Shown in pieces: positions 55,687 through 64,000 of a stretch of DNA of 64,000 bases. The notes beneath the pieces are model-generated. The model saw only the letters and a program-made list of their open reading frames with translations, was not told where the DNA came from and searched no databases. This DNA comes from Pseudomonadota bacterium (GTDB taxonomy: Bacteria; Pseudomonadota; Alphaproteobacteria; Rhodobacterales; Rhodobacteraceae): positions 1-64,000 of the forward strand of contig JBCAYL010000001.1 of NCBI GenBank assembly GCA_038533575.1, read 5' to 3'. The position numbers and the translations under genes were made by a program. How positions within the stretch are numbered: the stretch's first letter is position 1; each line of letters opens with the position of its first letter.

Positions 55687-56475
55687 TCAGAGATTGTCGG
55701 GCTGAGGCATGCCGAGAATGTGGTAGCCGCCGTCGACCATGATGCACTCGCCCGTCGTGCAATCGGCGTAATCGGATGCCAGATAGACTGCCGTCCCGCC
55801 GATGGCTTCGAGGGTGGCGTTCTTGCGCAGTGGGGCGTTGGCCTGCGTGAAGCGGAACGTCTTCCGCGCGCCGCCGATGGCCGCGCCGGAGAGCGTCTTC
55901 ATGGGGCCGGGCGAGATGAGGTTCACGCGGATCCCCTGGGGCCCGAGATCATTGGCGAGATAGAGGACGGTCGTCTCGAGCGCGGCCTTTGCCACGCCCA
56001 TGACGTTGTACCAGGGCGTCGCTTTCTTGGAGCCCTGGTAGGTCAGCGCCATGATGGAGCCGCCCTCGGTCATCAGCGGCGCGGCGTTGCGCGCCATGTC
56101 GATGAGCGAATAGGCCGAGATATCGAGCGAGTTCTTGAAATTCGCGCGCGTCGTGTTCGTAAAAGACCCGGTGAGCTCGGTCTTGTCGGAATACGCGATG
56201 GCGTGAACGCAGAAGTCGAGGCTTCCCCAGTCGGCTGCGAGCGTATCGAAGGCGGCTTTTGAGACAGCGTCATCGGTGGCCGAGTAATCCAGCACGTGCT
56301 TGACGCCCATTTCCTCGGCGAGCGGGGTCACCTTGGCGCCGAAGATATCCATCTGGCAGGCGAAGGCGAGCTCTGCACCTTCGGCCTTCATCGCGGCGGC
56401 GATGCCGTATGCGATGGAGCGGTTGTTGGCGATGCCGGTGATGAGGCCGCGTTTGCCTGCGAGAAGCTCTGCCAT
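55687..56475 (-). CDS. fabI: Enoyl-ACP reductase (NADH)
   Basis: The 262-residue short-chain dehydrogenase completes each cycle of fatty acid elongation. Seen: GKRGLITGIANNRSIAYGIA at the N-terminus (the FabI-type cofactor loop), YSDKTELTG, and the catalytic YNVMGVAKAAL with Tyr and Lys six residues apart. FabI is the target of triclosan-type inhibitors. It starts 5 bases after the fabB stop. The pair is standard for Rhodobacteraceae, where fabA usually precedes fabB. Confidence 0.96.
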   Translation of the reverse strand: MAELLAGKRGLITGIANNRSIAYGIAAAMKAEGAELAFACQMDIFGAKVTPLAEEMGVKHVLDYSATDDAVSKAAFDTLAADWGSLDFCVHAIAYSDKTELTGSFTNTTRANFKNSLDISAYSLIDMARNAAPLMTEGGSIMALTYQGSKKATPWYNVMGVAKAALETTVLYLANDLGPQGIRVNLISPGPMKTLSGAAIGGARKTFRFTQANAPLRKNATLEAIGGTAVYLASDYADCTTGECIMVDGGYHILGMPQPDNL

Positions 56476-56480
56476 GGTGA

Positions 56481-57707
56481 TTACCCGTCGTGCTTGCTCA
56501 TGATCATGGTGGCGTTGGTGCCACCGAAGCCGAAGCTGTTGGAGAGCACGCTGTCGAGTTCGACGTTTTCGCGGAGCTCTGTGGCAATTTCGTCAGGGCG
56601 GAGCTCTGGGGCGAGCTCGGTGACGTTGATCGAGGGGGCGATGAAGCCCTTGTCCATCATGATGAGCGAGTAGATCGTCTCGTGCACGCCAGCACCGCCG
56701 AGGGCGTGGCCCGTCTGGCTCTTCGTGGAAGTCACGACCGGGTGCTCTTCGCCGAAGACGCGGCGCACGGCCATCATCTCGGTGACGTCGCCCACCGGCG
56801 TCGAGGTGCCGTGCGCGTTGATGTAGTCGATCTTGCGGCCCTCCGGCAGCGTCGCGAGCGCGAGCTTCATGGACCGCTCACCGCCCTCGCCCGAGGGCGC
56901 GACCATGTCGTGGCCGTCGGAGGTCGCGCCATAGCCCGTCACCTCGCCGTAGATCTTCGCGCCGCGGGCCTTGGCGTGCTCGAGCTCCTCGAGGACCACC
57001 ATGCCGCCGCCCCCGCCGATGACAAAGCCGTCGCGCGTGGCATCAAAGGGGCGCGAGGCGGTCTCGGGGGTTTCGTTGTACTTCGAGCTCATCGCGCCCA
57101 TGGCGTCGAAAAGGCAGGAAAGCGTCCAGTCGACCTCTTCACCGCCGCCCGCGAAGACGATGTCCTGCTTGCCCATCTGGATCTGCTCGGTGCCCACGCC
57201 CATGCAGTGGAGCGTCGTGGAGCAGGCCGAGGTGATGGAGTAGTTCTGCCCTTTGATCTTGAAGGGCGTGGCGAGGCAGGCGGACACGGTGGACGACATG
57301 CACCGCGTGACCATGAAGGGCCCCATCCGCTTCGGCGCGCCCTTGTTGATGACGGTGTCGAAGGCGGTGAAGAAGTTCGAGGTCGACGGCCCGCCCGAGC
57401 CCGCGATGAGACCGGTGCGCTCGTTGGAGACATCGCTTTCCTCGAGCCCGGCATCGGCGATGGCCTGTTCCATGGCGATGTAGCTGTAGGCGGCACCGGG
57501 GCCCATGAAGCGCAGCTGGCGTTTGTCGATGTGCTCGGAGACGTCGATCTGCGGGATGCCGGCGACCTGGGACCGGAAGCCGTTTTCCTTGTATGTCGGC
57601 TCGGCGCGGATGCCCGACCGGCCCGCGCGCAGCGAAGCCTCCACCTCTGCCACGGAATTCCCGATGGGGGATACGATCCCCATTCCAGTGATAACGACCC
57701 GGCGCAT
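56481..57707 (-). CDS. fabB: Beta-ketoacyl-ACP synthase I
   Basis: The 408-residue condensing enzyme extends acyl chains and, with FabA, makes unsaturated fatty acids. Catalytic residues are the cysteine in [11 protein letters not shown] near residue 163, and histidines in [11 protein letters not shown] and [12 protein letters not shown]. The start at 57707 ([14 protein letters not shown]) follows GGGAGG. In related genomes fabA lies directly upstream on the same strand; here a plus-strand sulfur module lies between them. Confidence 0.96.
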   Translation of the reverse strand: MRRVVITGMGIVSPIGNSVAEVEASLRAGRSGIRAEPTYKENGFRSQVAGIPQIDVSEHIDKRQLRFMGPGAAYSYIAMEQAIADAGLEESDVSNERTGLIAGSGGPSTSNFFTAFDTVINKGAPKRMGPFMVTRCMSSTVSACLATPFKIKGQNYSITSACSTTLHCMGVGTEQIQMGKQDIVFAGGGEEVDWTLSCLFDAMGAMSSKYNETPETASRPFDATRDGFVIGGGGGMVVLEELEHAKARGAKIYGEVTGYGATSDGHDMVAPSGEGGERSMKLALATLPEGRKIDYINAHGTSTPVGDVTEMMAVRRVFGEEHPVVTSTKSQTGHALGGAGVHETIYSLIMMDKGFIAPSINVTELAPELRPDEIATELRENVELDSVLSNSFGFGGTNATMIMSKHDG

Positions 57708-58058
57708 ATAGCCTCCCACCTGCGGTTTCGCGGGCTTTTAGGGGAGGGTGGACATTGGGGCAAGGGCAGCCGGGCGCAACGGTCTCACCGGAGAGGATAG
57801 CGGTAGCCGGTTGCCTGTCGCTGCATTGCTCTCCCGGCCGGGTGCGTGGACGGGGCGGAAAAAAGGAGCGCTGTTGCCCATGGTGCAAGCCCGGCGAACC
57901 GGTGTTTTCACTGAGCGTCAGTGTGGAACGCGCGTTTCGGGCGCTCCGTCATGGTGGATTGATGTTCTTTCATGGCGGCTGAACTGGCCCGTCTCGCGGG
58001 TTGTTCTTCCCGTCAGTCGCGGTAGGTGGGCCTCCGACTAGCAATGAAGGAGATCCCT
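57708..58058. other. Divergent gap between fabB and the rhodanese gene
   Basis: A 351-base region with no gene. AAGGAG at 58047-58052 is the ribosome binding site of the rhodanese gene. I see no clear promoter hexamers and no remnant of fabA coding sequence. It must carry promoters for fabB on one strand and the sulfur module on the other. Confidence 0.4.
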
Positions 58059-58979
58059 ATGACACTCGTTCGCAGCCTCGTACTTGCCTCGATCGGATTT
58101 GCCGCTCCCGCCGCCGCGCAGGAAGGCTTCGGCCCGCTCGTGAGCCCGGCCGAGCTCAACGCTGAGCTCGGTGCGCCGCTCATCCTCGACATTCGTGGCG
58201 ATGCCTTTGCCGAGGGCCACATCCCCGGCGCGGTGCAAGCCTCCTACGGTCTCTTCCGCGGCCCCGCCGAGAACCCGGGCCAGCTCGTGGCCGAGGATCA
58301 TCTCGAAGACGTGCTCGGCGCCGTGGGCCTCGAGCTCGACCGTCCGGTCGTTGTCGTTCACCAGGGCGACTCGATCACCGATTTCGGCGCGGCCGCACGC
58401 GTCTACTGGACGTTGAAATCCTCCGGCGTGAGCAGTCTCTCCATTCTCAATGGCGGCGTGAATGCCTGGCAAGAGGCGGGATATGACCTGTCGACCGACG
58501 CGGTCGCACCCACGCCCACCGTGGTCGACATCTCCTTTTCCGACGAGTGGCTCGCCACGACGGACGCCGTCCTCGAGATCGTGAATGGTGGCGACGAGGC
58601 GCTTCTCCTCGATGCACGGCCCGAAAGCTTCTGGTCAGGTGAGCAGGCGCACCCCGCCGCTGCCCGTGCCGGGACGCTGCCGCAATCCGAGTACTTCGAG
58701 CATGCCAGCTGGTTCGACGGCGGCCCCGCGATCATCGATCCCGCCGCGGCCCAAGCCCTCGCGGCCGAGCGGAATTTCGATGGTCAGTCCCAGATTGTCT
58801 CGTTCTGCAACACGGGCCACTGGGCCGCGACCAACTGGTTTGCCCTGTCGGAACTCGCGGGCGTTGAGAACGTCAAGCTCTACCCCGAGTCTCTCGTGGG
58901 CTACTCCAACGCGGGTCACGAGATGGCCAACACGCCGGGCCTTCTGCAGAACCTGATCAACCAGATCTCCGGCGGCTGA
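58059..58979 (+). CDS. Periplasmic tandem-rhodanese sulfurtransferase
   Basis: A 306-residue exported protein with signal peptide (TLVRSLVLASIGFAAPAAAQ, about residues 2-21) and two rhodanese domains. The first (LILDIRGDAFAEGHIPGAVQ) ends in a loop HQGDSITD that lacks the catalytic cysteine; the second has LLLDARPESFWSG and the active loop FCNTGHWAATNWF, with Cys near residue 249. Thiosulfate:cyanide sulfurtransferases of this tandem type have a dead first domain. Its neighbour YeeE-like transporter suggests periplasmic thiosulfate or persulfide handling. Confidence 0.87.
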   Translation: MTLVRSLVLASIGFAAPAAAQEGFGPLVSPAELNAELGAPLILDIRGDAFAEGHIPGAVQASYGLFRGPAENPGQLVAEDHLEDVLGAVGLELDRPVVVVHQGDSITDFGAAARVYWTLKSSGVSSLSILNGGVNAWQEAGYDLSTDAVAPTPTVVDISFSDEWLATTDAVLEIVNGGDEALLLDARPESFWSGEQAHPAAARAGTLPQSEYFEHASWFDGGPAIIDPAAAQALAAERNFDGQSQIVSFCNTGHWAATNWFALSELAGVENVKLYPESLVGYSNAGHEMANTPGLLQNLINQISGG

Positions 58980-59003
58980 CGCCAGCCGGGAAAGGAACCA
59001 CGC

Positions 59004-60131
59004 ATGAGCGATGTGACGGTAGAACCCCGCGCGCTCCCCAACCTGTCCCGACGCGCCGCCCTTCTCGGGGCGGCGTTTGCCATCGTGTTCGCCGTCGCCG
59101 TGCTGGCGGGGGCGCGTTACGGGCTTCTGCTGGCCCTCGGGCTGGGCTTTGGCATGGTGCTCGAGGGGCTGCGCTTTGGCTTCGCGGGCCCCTGGCGGGC
59201 GATGATCCTGCGGCGGGAGCCAGGCGGGATGCTCGCGCAACTCCTCGCGATCGGGCTCGTGGCCATCGCGGCCATCCCCTTACTCGAGACCGCGGGGGAG
59301 GAGCTCCTCGGGGCCCATGCGCCCGTGGGCTGGGCCATGGTTGGGGGCGCCTTCGTCTTTGGCGCGGCCATGCAGGTGGTGCTCGGCTGCGGCTCCGGCA
59401 CCCTCGTGAATGCCGGATCGGGCAATCCCGTCGGCCTCCTCGCGCTGCCATTCTTTGCCCTCGGCAGCTTCGCAGGCGCCTATCATCTCTTCTGGTGGAC
59501 GGGGCTCGGGACCTTCGAGACGGTGGTCTTCTCCGGGTCGTCAGGCCTCGCGCTGACGCTCACGGGGCTGGCCGTATCCGCCGCACTCCTTTGGGCGCTG
59601 GGCGCGAAGGGTAAGCGCTCTATCCCGACGCGCCTCCTTTGGGCCTCGGCGCTTGTGGCAGGCCTCGCCATCCTGAACCTCGTCGTGTCTGGCCAGCCCT
59701 GGGGCGTGGTCTATGGCCTCGGACTTTGGGCCGCGAAGGGCGCGGTGGCGCTCGGGGCGGACCTGTCGGGTTCGGGCTTCTGGTCGGCGGGCTCCAACGT
59801 GGAGCGTTTGGGCGAGAGCGTGCTCACCGATGTGACCTCGCTCACTAATATCGGGATCATCGGGGGCGCGTTCCTCATCGCGGCTTGGCGCGCGGGCGGG
59901 CTGTCCGCCCGGCTGCCTTCGCTGCCCGCCCGTGCGTGGGTCGCCACGATCGTGGCGGGGTTCCTGCTGGGCTACTCGTCCCGGCTCGCCTTCGGGTGCA
60001 ACGTGGGGGCGTTTTTCTCCGGGATTTCCACGGGAAGCCTGCATGGCTGGGTCTGGTTCGTGGCGGCTTTTGCCGGGTCGGTCTGGGGCGTGCGGCTGCG
60101 TGCCCGTCTCTTCGAAGGAAGCGCGCCATGA
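59004..60131 (+). CDS. YeeE/YedE family thiosulfate/sulfur transporter
   Basis: A 375-residue membrane protein with about nine helices. The two conserved cysteine motifs of the family are GCGSGTLVNAGSGN (near residue 133) and FGCNVGAFFSGISTGSLHGW (near residue 333). Characterised members (TsuA/YeeE) import thiosulfate or related sulfur compounds. Coupled to the small protein gene by four bases. A periplasmic sulfurtransferase upstream supports a thiosulfate role. Confidence 0.9.
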   Translation: MSDVTVEPRALPNLSRRAALLGAAFAIVFAVAVLAGARYGLLLALGLGFGMVLEGLRFGFAGPWRAMILRREPGGMLAQLLAIGLVAIAAIPLLETAGEELLGAHAPVGWAMVGGAFVFGAAMQVVLGCGSGTLVNAGSGNPVGLLALPFFALGSFAGAYHLFWWTGLGTFETVVFSGSSGLALTLTGLAVSAALLWALGAKGKRSIPTRLLWASALVAGLAILNLVVSGQPWGVVYGLGLWAAKGAVALGADLSGSGFWSAGSNVERLGESVLTDVTSLTNIGIIGGAFLIAAWRAGGLSARLPSLPARAWVATIVAGFLLGYSSRLAFGCNVGAFFSGISTGSLHGWVWFVAAFAGSVWGVRLRARLFEGSAP

Positions 60132-60292
60132 CCCGGGTGACGACGGCGACCGCCACGCTGGCGCTCATCGCGGGCCTGCTGGCCTTCGATCTCGCGACGG
60201 CGGAGCTCAACCCCTATCAGGCGCCGCCGGTGCTCGCCTTGGGATCCGGGGCGGCGGCGGGTGGCGCCCACTGCGCGGCGCTTCTAGAGTAG
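60128..60292 (+). CDS. Small membrane protein of the thiosulfate module
   Basis: A 54-residue peptide with one hydrophobic segment (TATATLALIAGLLAFDLATA). Family not recognised. The start ATG at 60128 overlaps the transporter stop (ATGA), which argues for real translation. A cysteine near the C-terminus (GGAHCAALLE) may matter in sulfur relay. Its role as an accessory of the transporter is inferred from position only. Confidence 0.55.
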   Translation: MTRVTTATATLALIAGLLAFDLATAELNPYQAPPVLALGSGAAAGGAHCAALLE

Positions 60293-60367
60293 GGTGCCAA
60301 CGTTAACGCCGGCGAGAGCGGGCGGAGCGTACACACTCGGCGGATTGTGCGACTTGTGTAGGCTCGC

Positions 60368-60877
60368 TCAGCTCTCGCTGAGCGCCACCTTCATGTCCTT
60401 GACGGCATAGATCTGCTCGCCGTCGGCCTCCACGATCCCGTCCGCCACGCCCATGGTGAGGCGGCGGGTCTGGATCGCCTTGGTGAACTCGATCTTGTAG
60501 GTGAGCATTTTGCGGTCCGGGCGGACCATGCCGGTGAGCTTCACCTCGCCCACGCCGAGCGCGTAGCCGCGCCCCTGCCAGCCGCGCCAGCCGAGATTGA
60601 AGCCGGTGAGTTGCCAGAGCCCGTCGAGGCCCAGGCAGCCCGGCATGATCGGGTTGCCCGGGAAGTGACACTCGAAGAACCAGAGGTCGGGCGTGATATC
60701 GAATTCCGCGATGATGTGGCCTTTGCCATGGGCGCCGCCATCGGAGGAAATGTCGGTGATGCGGTCCATCATCAGCATAGGCGGCTCTGGCAATTGCGCA
60801 TTGCCCGGCCCGAAAAGCTCGCCGCGCGCGCATTTAAGAAGATCGTCGCGGTCGAACGTCGTTGGGAAATCGGCCAT
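60368..60877 (-). CDS. fabA: Beta-hydroxydecanoyl-ACP dehydratase/isomerase
   Basis: The 169-residue FabA dehydrates 3-hydroxyacyl-ACP and isomerises the trans-2 product to cis-3, opening the unsaturated fatty acid branch. The catalytic histidine is His 71 in [13 protein letters not shown] and the aspartate is Asp 85 in LGLDGLWQ. It is divergent from irr, as in relatives, but separated from fabB by about 2.6 kb containing the thiosulfate module. Confidence 0.97.
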   Translation of the reverse strand: MADFPTTFDRDDLLKCARGELFGPGNAQLPEPPMLMMDRITDISSDGGAHGKGHIIAEFDITPDLWFFECHFPGNPIMPGCLGLDGLWQLTGFNLGWRGWQGRGYALGVGEVKLTGMVRPDRKMLTYKIEFTKAIQTRRLTMGVADGIVEADGEQIYAVKDMKVALSES

Positions 60878-60994
60878 GCTGCACCCTTGCCTCGATGATT
60901 TTGCGCCCCCTAGCATCGGGCGCGCGGGCCATGCAAGGCGCAGACCCGCTGCGATTGCCGTGCCGCCGCGGCGCGCCGCGACATTTGAAACCGT

Positions 60995-61023
60995 TTGAAA
61001 ATGGTTCGCAAAATCGCATATAT
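60995..61023 (+). promoter_or_regulatory. Candidate promoter of irr
   Basis: TTGAAA (60995-61000) is followed after 17 bases by ATATAT (61018-61023), 22 bases before the irr start. A second TTTGAAA lies 10 bases upstream. The 167-base divergent region with fabA must also hold the fabA promoter. Confidence 0.5.
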
Positions 61024-61044
61024 AGCCAGGAAAGCGAGCGAGCG

Positions 61045-61470
61045 ATGACGATCACGAGCCAGACAACATCCGAACGCGGGACCGCGTGGCTGACCGAAGG
61101 CGGGCTCCGCCCGACCAAGCAGCGCGTCACGCTGGCGGCTTTGCTCGTGGGCGACGGACGCGACCGGCACGTGACGGCGGAGAGCCTTTATGATGCGTCG
61201 CGCAAGGCCGGTGAGAAGGTTTCGCTGGCGACGGTCTACAACACGCTTCGCGCGTTCTGCGAGGCCGGTCTTATGCGCGAGATCACTGTGGACGGCTCGA
61301 AAAGCTACTTCGACACCAACATGTCCGACCACCCGCATTTCTTCTGGGAAGACACCAATTCCCTCTCGGACGCGCCTGCGGAAGAGCTGGAGATCAAGCG
61401 GCTGCCGGAAGCGCCAGCGGGCGCCGAGATCGCCAAGGTAGACGTGGTGATACGCCTGCGCCGCACCTAG
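61045..61470 (+). CDS. irr: Fur-family regulator Irr (iron response regulator)
   Basis: A 141-residue Fur-superfamily protein of the Irr branch. Features are the helix [17 protein letters not shown], the recognition helix region [18 protein letters not shown], and a metal/haem region [12 protein letters not shown] that departs from Fur's H-H-D-H. Irr in rhizobia is degraded on haem binding and regulates iron use; the N-terminal haem motif is absent here, as in known Rhodobacteraceae forms. Divergent from fabA, the conserved arrangement. Confidence 0.9.
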   Translation: MTITSQTTSERGTAWLTEGGLRPTKQRVTLAALLVGDGRDRHVTAESLYDASRKAGEKVSLATVYNTLRAFCEAGLMREITVDGSKSYFDTNMSDHPHFFWEDTNSLSDAPAEELEIKRLPEAPAGAEIAKVDVVIRLRRT

Positions 61471-61634
61471 GCGTCAGTCCCTATTAGATCATTCGAAAGA
61501 CATGACGTGCGCGTGAGCGCGCGTTTACGCTGCGAGCCGTGATCTCTGAGGCGCGAGCCTCCCGGAGTGTCTTTGCCTCTCACCACGTGTTAAATGGCGC
61601 ACCCACGTGCCTCACCAAAGGAGCCCGAGCGGCC

Positions 61635-62501
61635 TCAGAACCATTGCCCCGGCTCCATGAGGCCGAGGTCCATGAGCTGGCGCGCCTTCCAGTCGAACTT
61701 GACCGAGTTGTGCCAGCGGAAGCTGTTGATCTCGAAGGTCGATCCGGGATTGCGCTTGAGCGCCTTGGCGGTGCGAAACGAGCAGATCGCGGCCGTCATG
61801 GAATGGTGCCACGGGCAGGCATAGGTGTTGTATTCGGGATCGTTGAACGTGTGATCTTCCGAGACCTTGAGGCCGGAGCGCGCCTTGAAGAGCGCAACGC
61901 GGTCGATCCTCCGCCGCGTCTTGGGCACGTGCTCCTCGAGGCGCCAGCGCAGCCCGCCGAAGAAATCCATCTGCCGGTCGATCGGGTTGCCCCAGCGATC
62001 CGTGCGCGCCAGCGCATAATATCCCGTCCGATCGAACATCGCGTCTTCGAGTGAGACGCCGGAGGGGTGACGCTCCAGATCATCGGCGTAGAGATCGACG
62101 ACGAAGGTGAGGATGGAGTCCCGCCGCTCTTCCGTCGTGAACGTGATCATTTCCGCCACGTTCCGCGTCTCCGAGAACGGGAAGAAGAGGAACTCCGCGT
62201 TGAAGCAATAGTAGAACCAGACCGAAGACGGCGCTGCCTTGATGCATCGGTTGACGATCTCGTGCGCCGCGGGGCCGGCCACGAGATCCCACGCGACGCA
62301 GACCGATGCGCTCCGGGTCGCGGGCCCGATTTCCACATCCGCGGCGATGAAGGCGATGACTTCGCGAAAGCCCGCCGCGAGGTGATGGGCGAGCGTTTCC
62401 TCCACCGCGACCGCGTCCTCGGCGAAGATCAGCGCCACCGGCCCCTTGGCCAGATGCGCTTTGCCCTTGCGCAGGAAGTCATCGACGCTTGCGTAGTTCA
62501 T
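61635..62501 (-). CDS. Glycosyltransferase family 2-like protein
   Basis: A 288-residue protein with an acidic-loop pattern suggestive of a GT-A glycosyltransferase in which the classical DxD is not obvious. [20 protein letters not shown] near the N-terminus, [21 protein letters not shown], and the C-terminal [22 protein letters not shown] region match a group of Rhodobacteraceae proteins called glycosyltransferase family 2. I am not sure of the family. No signal peptide or membrane helix. It is divergent from miaB. Confidence 0.65.
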   Translation of the reverse strand: MNYASVDDFLRKGKAHLAKGPVALIFAEDAVAVEETLAHHLAAGFREVIAFIAADVEIGPATRSASVCVAWDLVAGPAAHEIVNRCIKAAPSSVWFYYCFNAEFLFFPFSETRNVAEMITFTTEERRDSILTFVVDLYADDLERHPSGVSLEDAMFDRTGYYALARTDRWGNPIDRQMDFFGGLRWRLEEHVPKTRRRIDRVALFKARSGLKVSEDHTFNDPEYNTYACPWHHSMTAAICSFRTAKALKRNPGSTFEINSFRWHNSVKFDWKARQLMDLGLMEPGQWF

Positions 62502-62588
62502 GCCCCTGTCTTTCCCGGCTTTTCCTTGCATTGCAAGGCGCCCGTCTTACCCATACTAAGATCACTCTCTCAGCACGTGAAGCAGGCC

Positions 62589-63896
62589 ATGACCAAGAAG
62601 CTCTTCATCAAGACCTATGGTTGTCAGATGAACGTCTATGACAGCGAGCGGATGTCCGAGGCGCTCGAGGAGTACGAGGAAGTCTCGAGCCCGGAAGAAG
62701 CGGATATGATCCTGCTCAATACGTGCCATATCCGCGAGAAAGCCGCAGAGAAGGTCTATTCGGAGCTGGGCCGGTACCGTGGTCTCAAGGCCGAGAAGCC
62801 CGACCTGAAAATCGGCGTGGCGGGCTGCGTTGCGCAGGCCGAGGGCGAGGAGATCATGAAGCGGCAGCCGCTCGTCGATCTCGTCGTGGGGCCGCAGGCC
62901 TATCACCGGCTGCCCGATCTCGTCGCGCGGACCCATAACGGGGTCAAGGCGCTCGACACCGATTTTCCAGAGGAAGACAAGTTCGCCCATCTCAAGGGTC
63001 GGCCGAAGGCCAAGCGCACCCCAGCGGCTTTCCTCACCGTTCAGGAGGGCTGCGATAAATTCTGCGCGTTTTGCGTGGTGCCTTATACCCGCGGCGCGGA
63101 GGTCTCGCGCCCTGCGGAACGCGTGCTGGGCGAGGCGCGCGATCTCGTGGAGCGCGGCGTGCGGGAGATCACGCTTCTCGGGCAGAACGTGAATGCCTAT
63201 CACGGACACGAGCGTGGCCTGGCGGGCCTCATCTGGGCGCTGGCGGAGATCGACGGGCTCGAGCGCATCCGCTTCACGACCTCGCACCCCAATGACATGG
63301 ATGACGCGCTCATCGAAGCGCACGGCTCCTGCGAGAAGCTGATGCCCTATCTGCATCTCCCGGTGCAGTCGGGCTCTGACAAGATCCTGAAAGCGATGAA
63401 CCGCAAGCACACCGCCGAAAGCTACCTGCGGCTGATCGAGCGTTTGCGCGCCGCGCGGCCCGATCTGATGCTCTCCGGCGATTTCATCGTGGGCTTTCCA
63501 GGTGAAACGGACGCAGATTTCGAGGATACCTTGGCGCTCGTCCGCGCGGTCGAATACGGCTCGGCGTTTTCCTTCAAGTATTCCGCGCGCCCGGGCACGC
63601 CCGCGGCAGAAAAGACCGGAGTGGACCAGGAAGTGGCCACCGAGCGGCTCCACCGCCTGCAGGCGCTCCTTACATCGCAGCAGCGCGCCGCGCAGGACGC
63701 TATGGTGGGCCGCGAGGTCAGCGTTCTCTTTGAAAAGACAGGGAGAATGGCAGGTCAGATGGTGGGCAAGTCTGACTATCTTCATGCCGTGCACGTATCT
63801 GATCCGGCGGCACGGATCGGACAGATCGCTCGCGTCCGTATTCTCGAGAGCGGTAGCAATTCGCTCGCGGGCGCGATGCTCCACGAGGTGGTCTGA
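62589..63896 (+). CDS. miaB: tRNA methylthiotransferase MiaB
   Basis: A 435-residue radical-SAM enzyme that adds the methylthio group to i6A37 of tRNAs reading UNN codons. The N-terminal UPF0004 domain has the three cluster cysteines in [21 protein letters not shown] and VAGCVAQ; the radical-SAM motif is CDKFCAFC at about residues 155-162; a C-terminal TRAM domain follows with [10 protein letters not shown]. It is complete at 63896. The 104 bases after it have only a weak hairpin. Confidence 0.96.
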   Translation: MTKKLFIKTYGCQMNVYDSERMSEALEEYEEVSSPEEADMILLNTCHIREKAAEKVYSELGRYRGLKAEKPDLKIGVAGCVAQAEGEEIMKRQPLVDLVVGPQAYHRLPDLVARTHNGVKALDTDFPEEDKFAHLKGRPKAKRTPAAFLTVQEGCDKFCAFCVVPYTRGAEVSRPAERVLGEARDLVERGVREITLLGQNVNAYHGHERGLAGLIWALAEIDGLERIRFTTSHPNDMDDALIEAHGSCEKLMPYLHLPVQSGSDKILKAMNRKHTAESYLRLIERLRAARPDLMLSGDFIVGFPGETDADFEDTLALVRAVEYGSAFSFKYSARPGTPAAEKTGVDQEVATERLHRLQALLTSQQRAAQDAMVGREVSVLFEKTGRMAGQMVGKSDYLHAVHVSDPAARIGQIARVRILESGSNSLAGAMLHEVV

Positions 63897-64000
63897 GCCA
63901 CGACGCCCCACGCGAATCGCGGGGCCGCTTGCCGATCTTGGTGCCGTCCGCAAGGGCGAATGCACCAGATGTAGCGAATAAAGCTTCCAATATATCGCAG

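Noticed and set aside
61471-61634. Palindromic-looking stretch between irr and the glycosyltransferase-like gene
   Set aside because: The GC-rich inverted repeats are short and imperfect with no T-run; they may be part of a terminator but evidence is weak.
63904-63927. Possible terminator after miaB
   Set aside because: The stem is interrupted by unpaired bases and there is no T-run; it is too weak to list as a feature.

Overview
The window reads as one contiguous piece of chromosome from a GC-rich alphaproteobacterium of the Rhodobacteraceae/Roseobacter group. Support: an atpHAGDC operon without the F0 genes, Irr divergent from fabA, an Hsp20-DUF1150 pair, a DUF6525 protein, a DUF2125 protein, a TIGR01459 HAD protein, a TakP-like TRAP transporter and CIRCE-controlled groESL. 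Coding density is high, many genes overlap by 1-4 bases (ATGA, GTGA, TTGA or TGATG junctions), and I see no IS element, phage gene, tRNA, rRNA or CRISPR array. It is largely core genome with a few accessory blocks.

Layout. 0-2 kb: a membrane protein, an HxlR regulator divergent from a SnoaL-like gene, DUF6525. 2-6 kb: rpsD with a structured leader, an MFS exporter, then hisC-tyrA. 6-13.4 kb: an envelope-rich stretch with an extensin-like zinc peptidase, a DUF2125 protein, a ChaC-like enzyme, a MotA/ExbB-like protein paired with an 806-residue MotB/OmpA-like protein that is mostly coiled coil, and an M23 peptidase. 13.4-17 kb: clpA and a methyltransferase. 17.2-22.1 kb: ATP synthase F1 operon. 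22-34 kb: H-type lectin-fold protein, prs, isomerase and hydrolase, the ribF-ycgN-ltaE operon, MaoC, HAD, Mn-pyrophosphatase, DUF2161 nuclease-like protein and groESL. 34-41.5 kb: DUF3859 protein, stand-alone PhnM-like hydrolase, DMT exporter, lipase-like protein, purEK, small heat-shock genes, PhzF. 41.4-50.6 kb: TRAP transporter, PspA/YiaA with its TetR regulator, an enolase-superfamily enzyme, an alcohol dehydrogenase and an MFS pump. 50.6-55 kb: five translationally coupled catabolic genes. 55-61.5 kb: fabI-fabB, a thiosulfate uptake/sulfurtransferase module, then fabA and irr. 61.6-64 kb: a glycosyltransferase-like protein and miaB.

The most notable signals are structural. (1) Two large hairpins, at 12299-12371 and 16811-16899, have unrelated perfect stems but loops of the same length (53 nt) sharing a 39-nt identical core; a shortened relative lies at 37357-37389. 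(2) The MotB-like protein carries four exact-length 28-residue tandem repeats in a periplasmic coil too long to span the periplasm if straight. (3) Four copies of TGAAC-N3-GTTCA flank a TetR gene and its PspA/YiaA neighbours. (4) The intergenic region between dctP and dctQ has mutually exclusive hairpins. (5) A thiosulfate module separates fabA from fabB. All functional statements are inferred from sequence reading alone; no database search was run.
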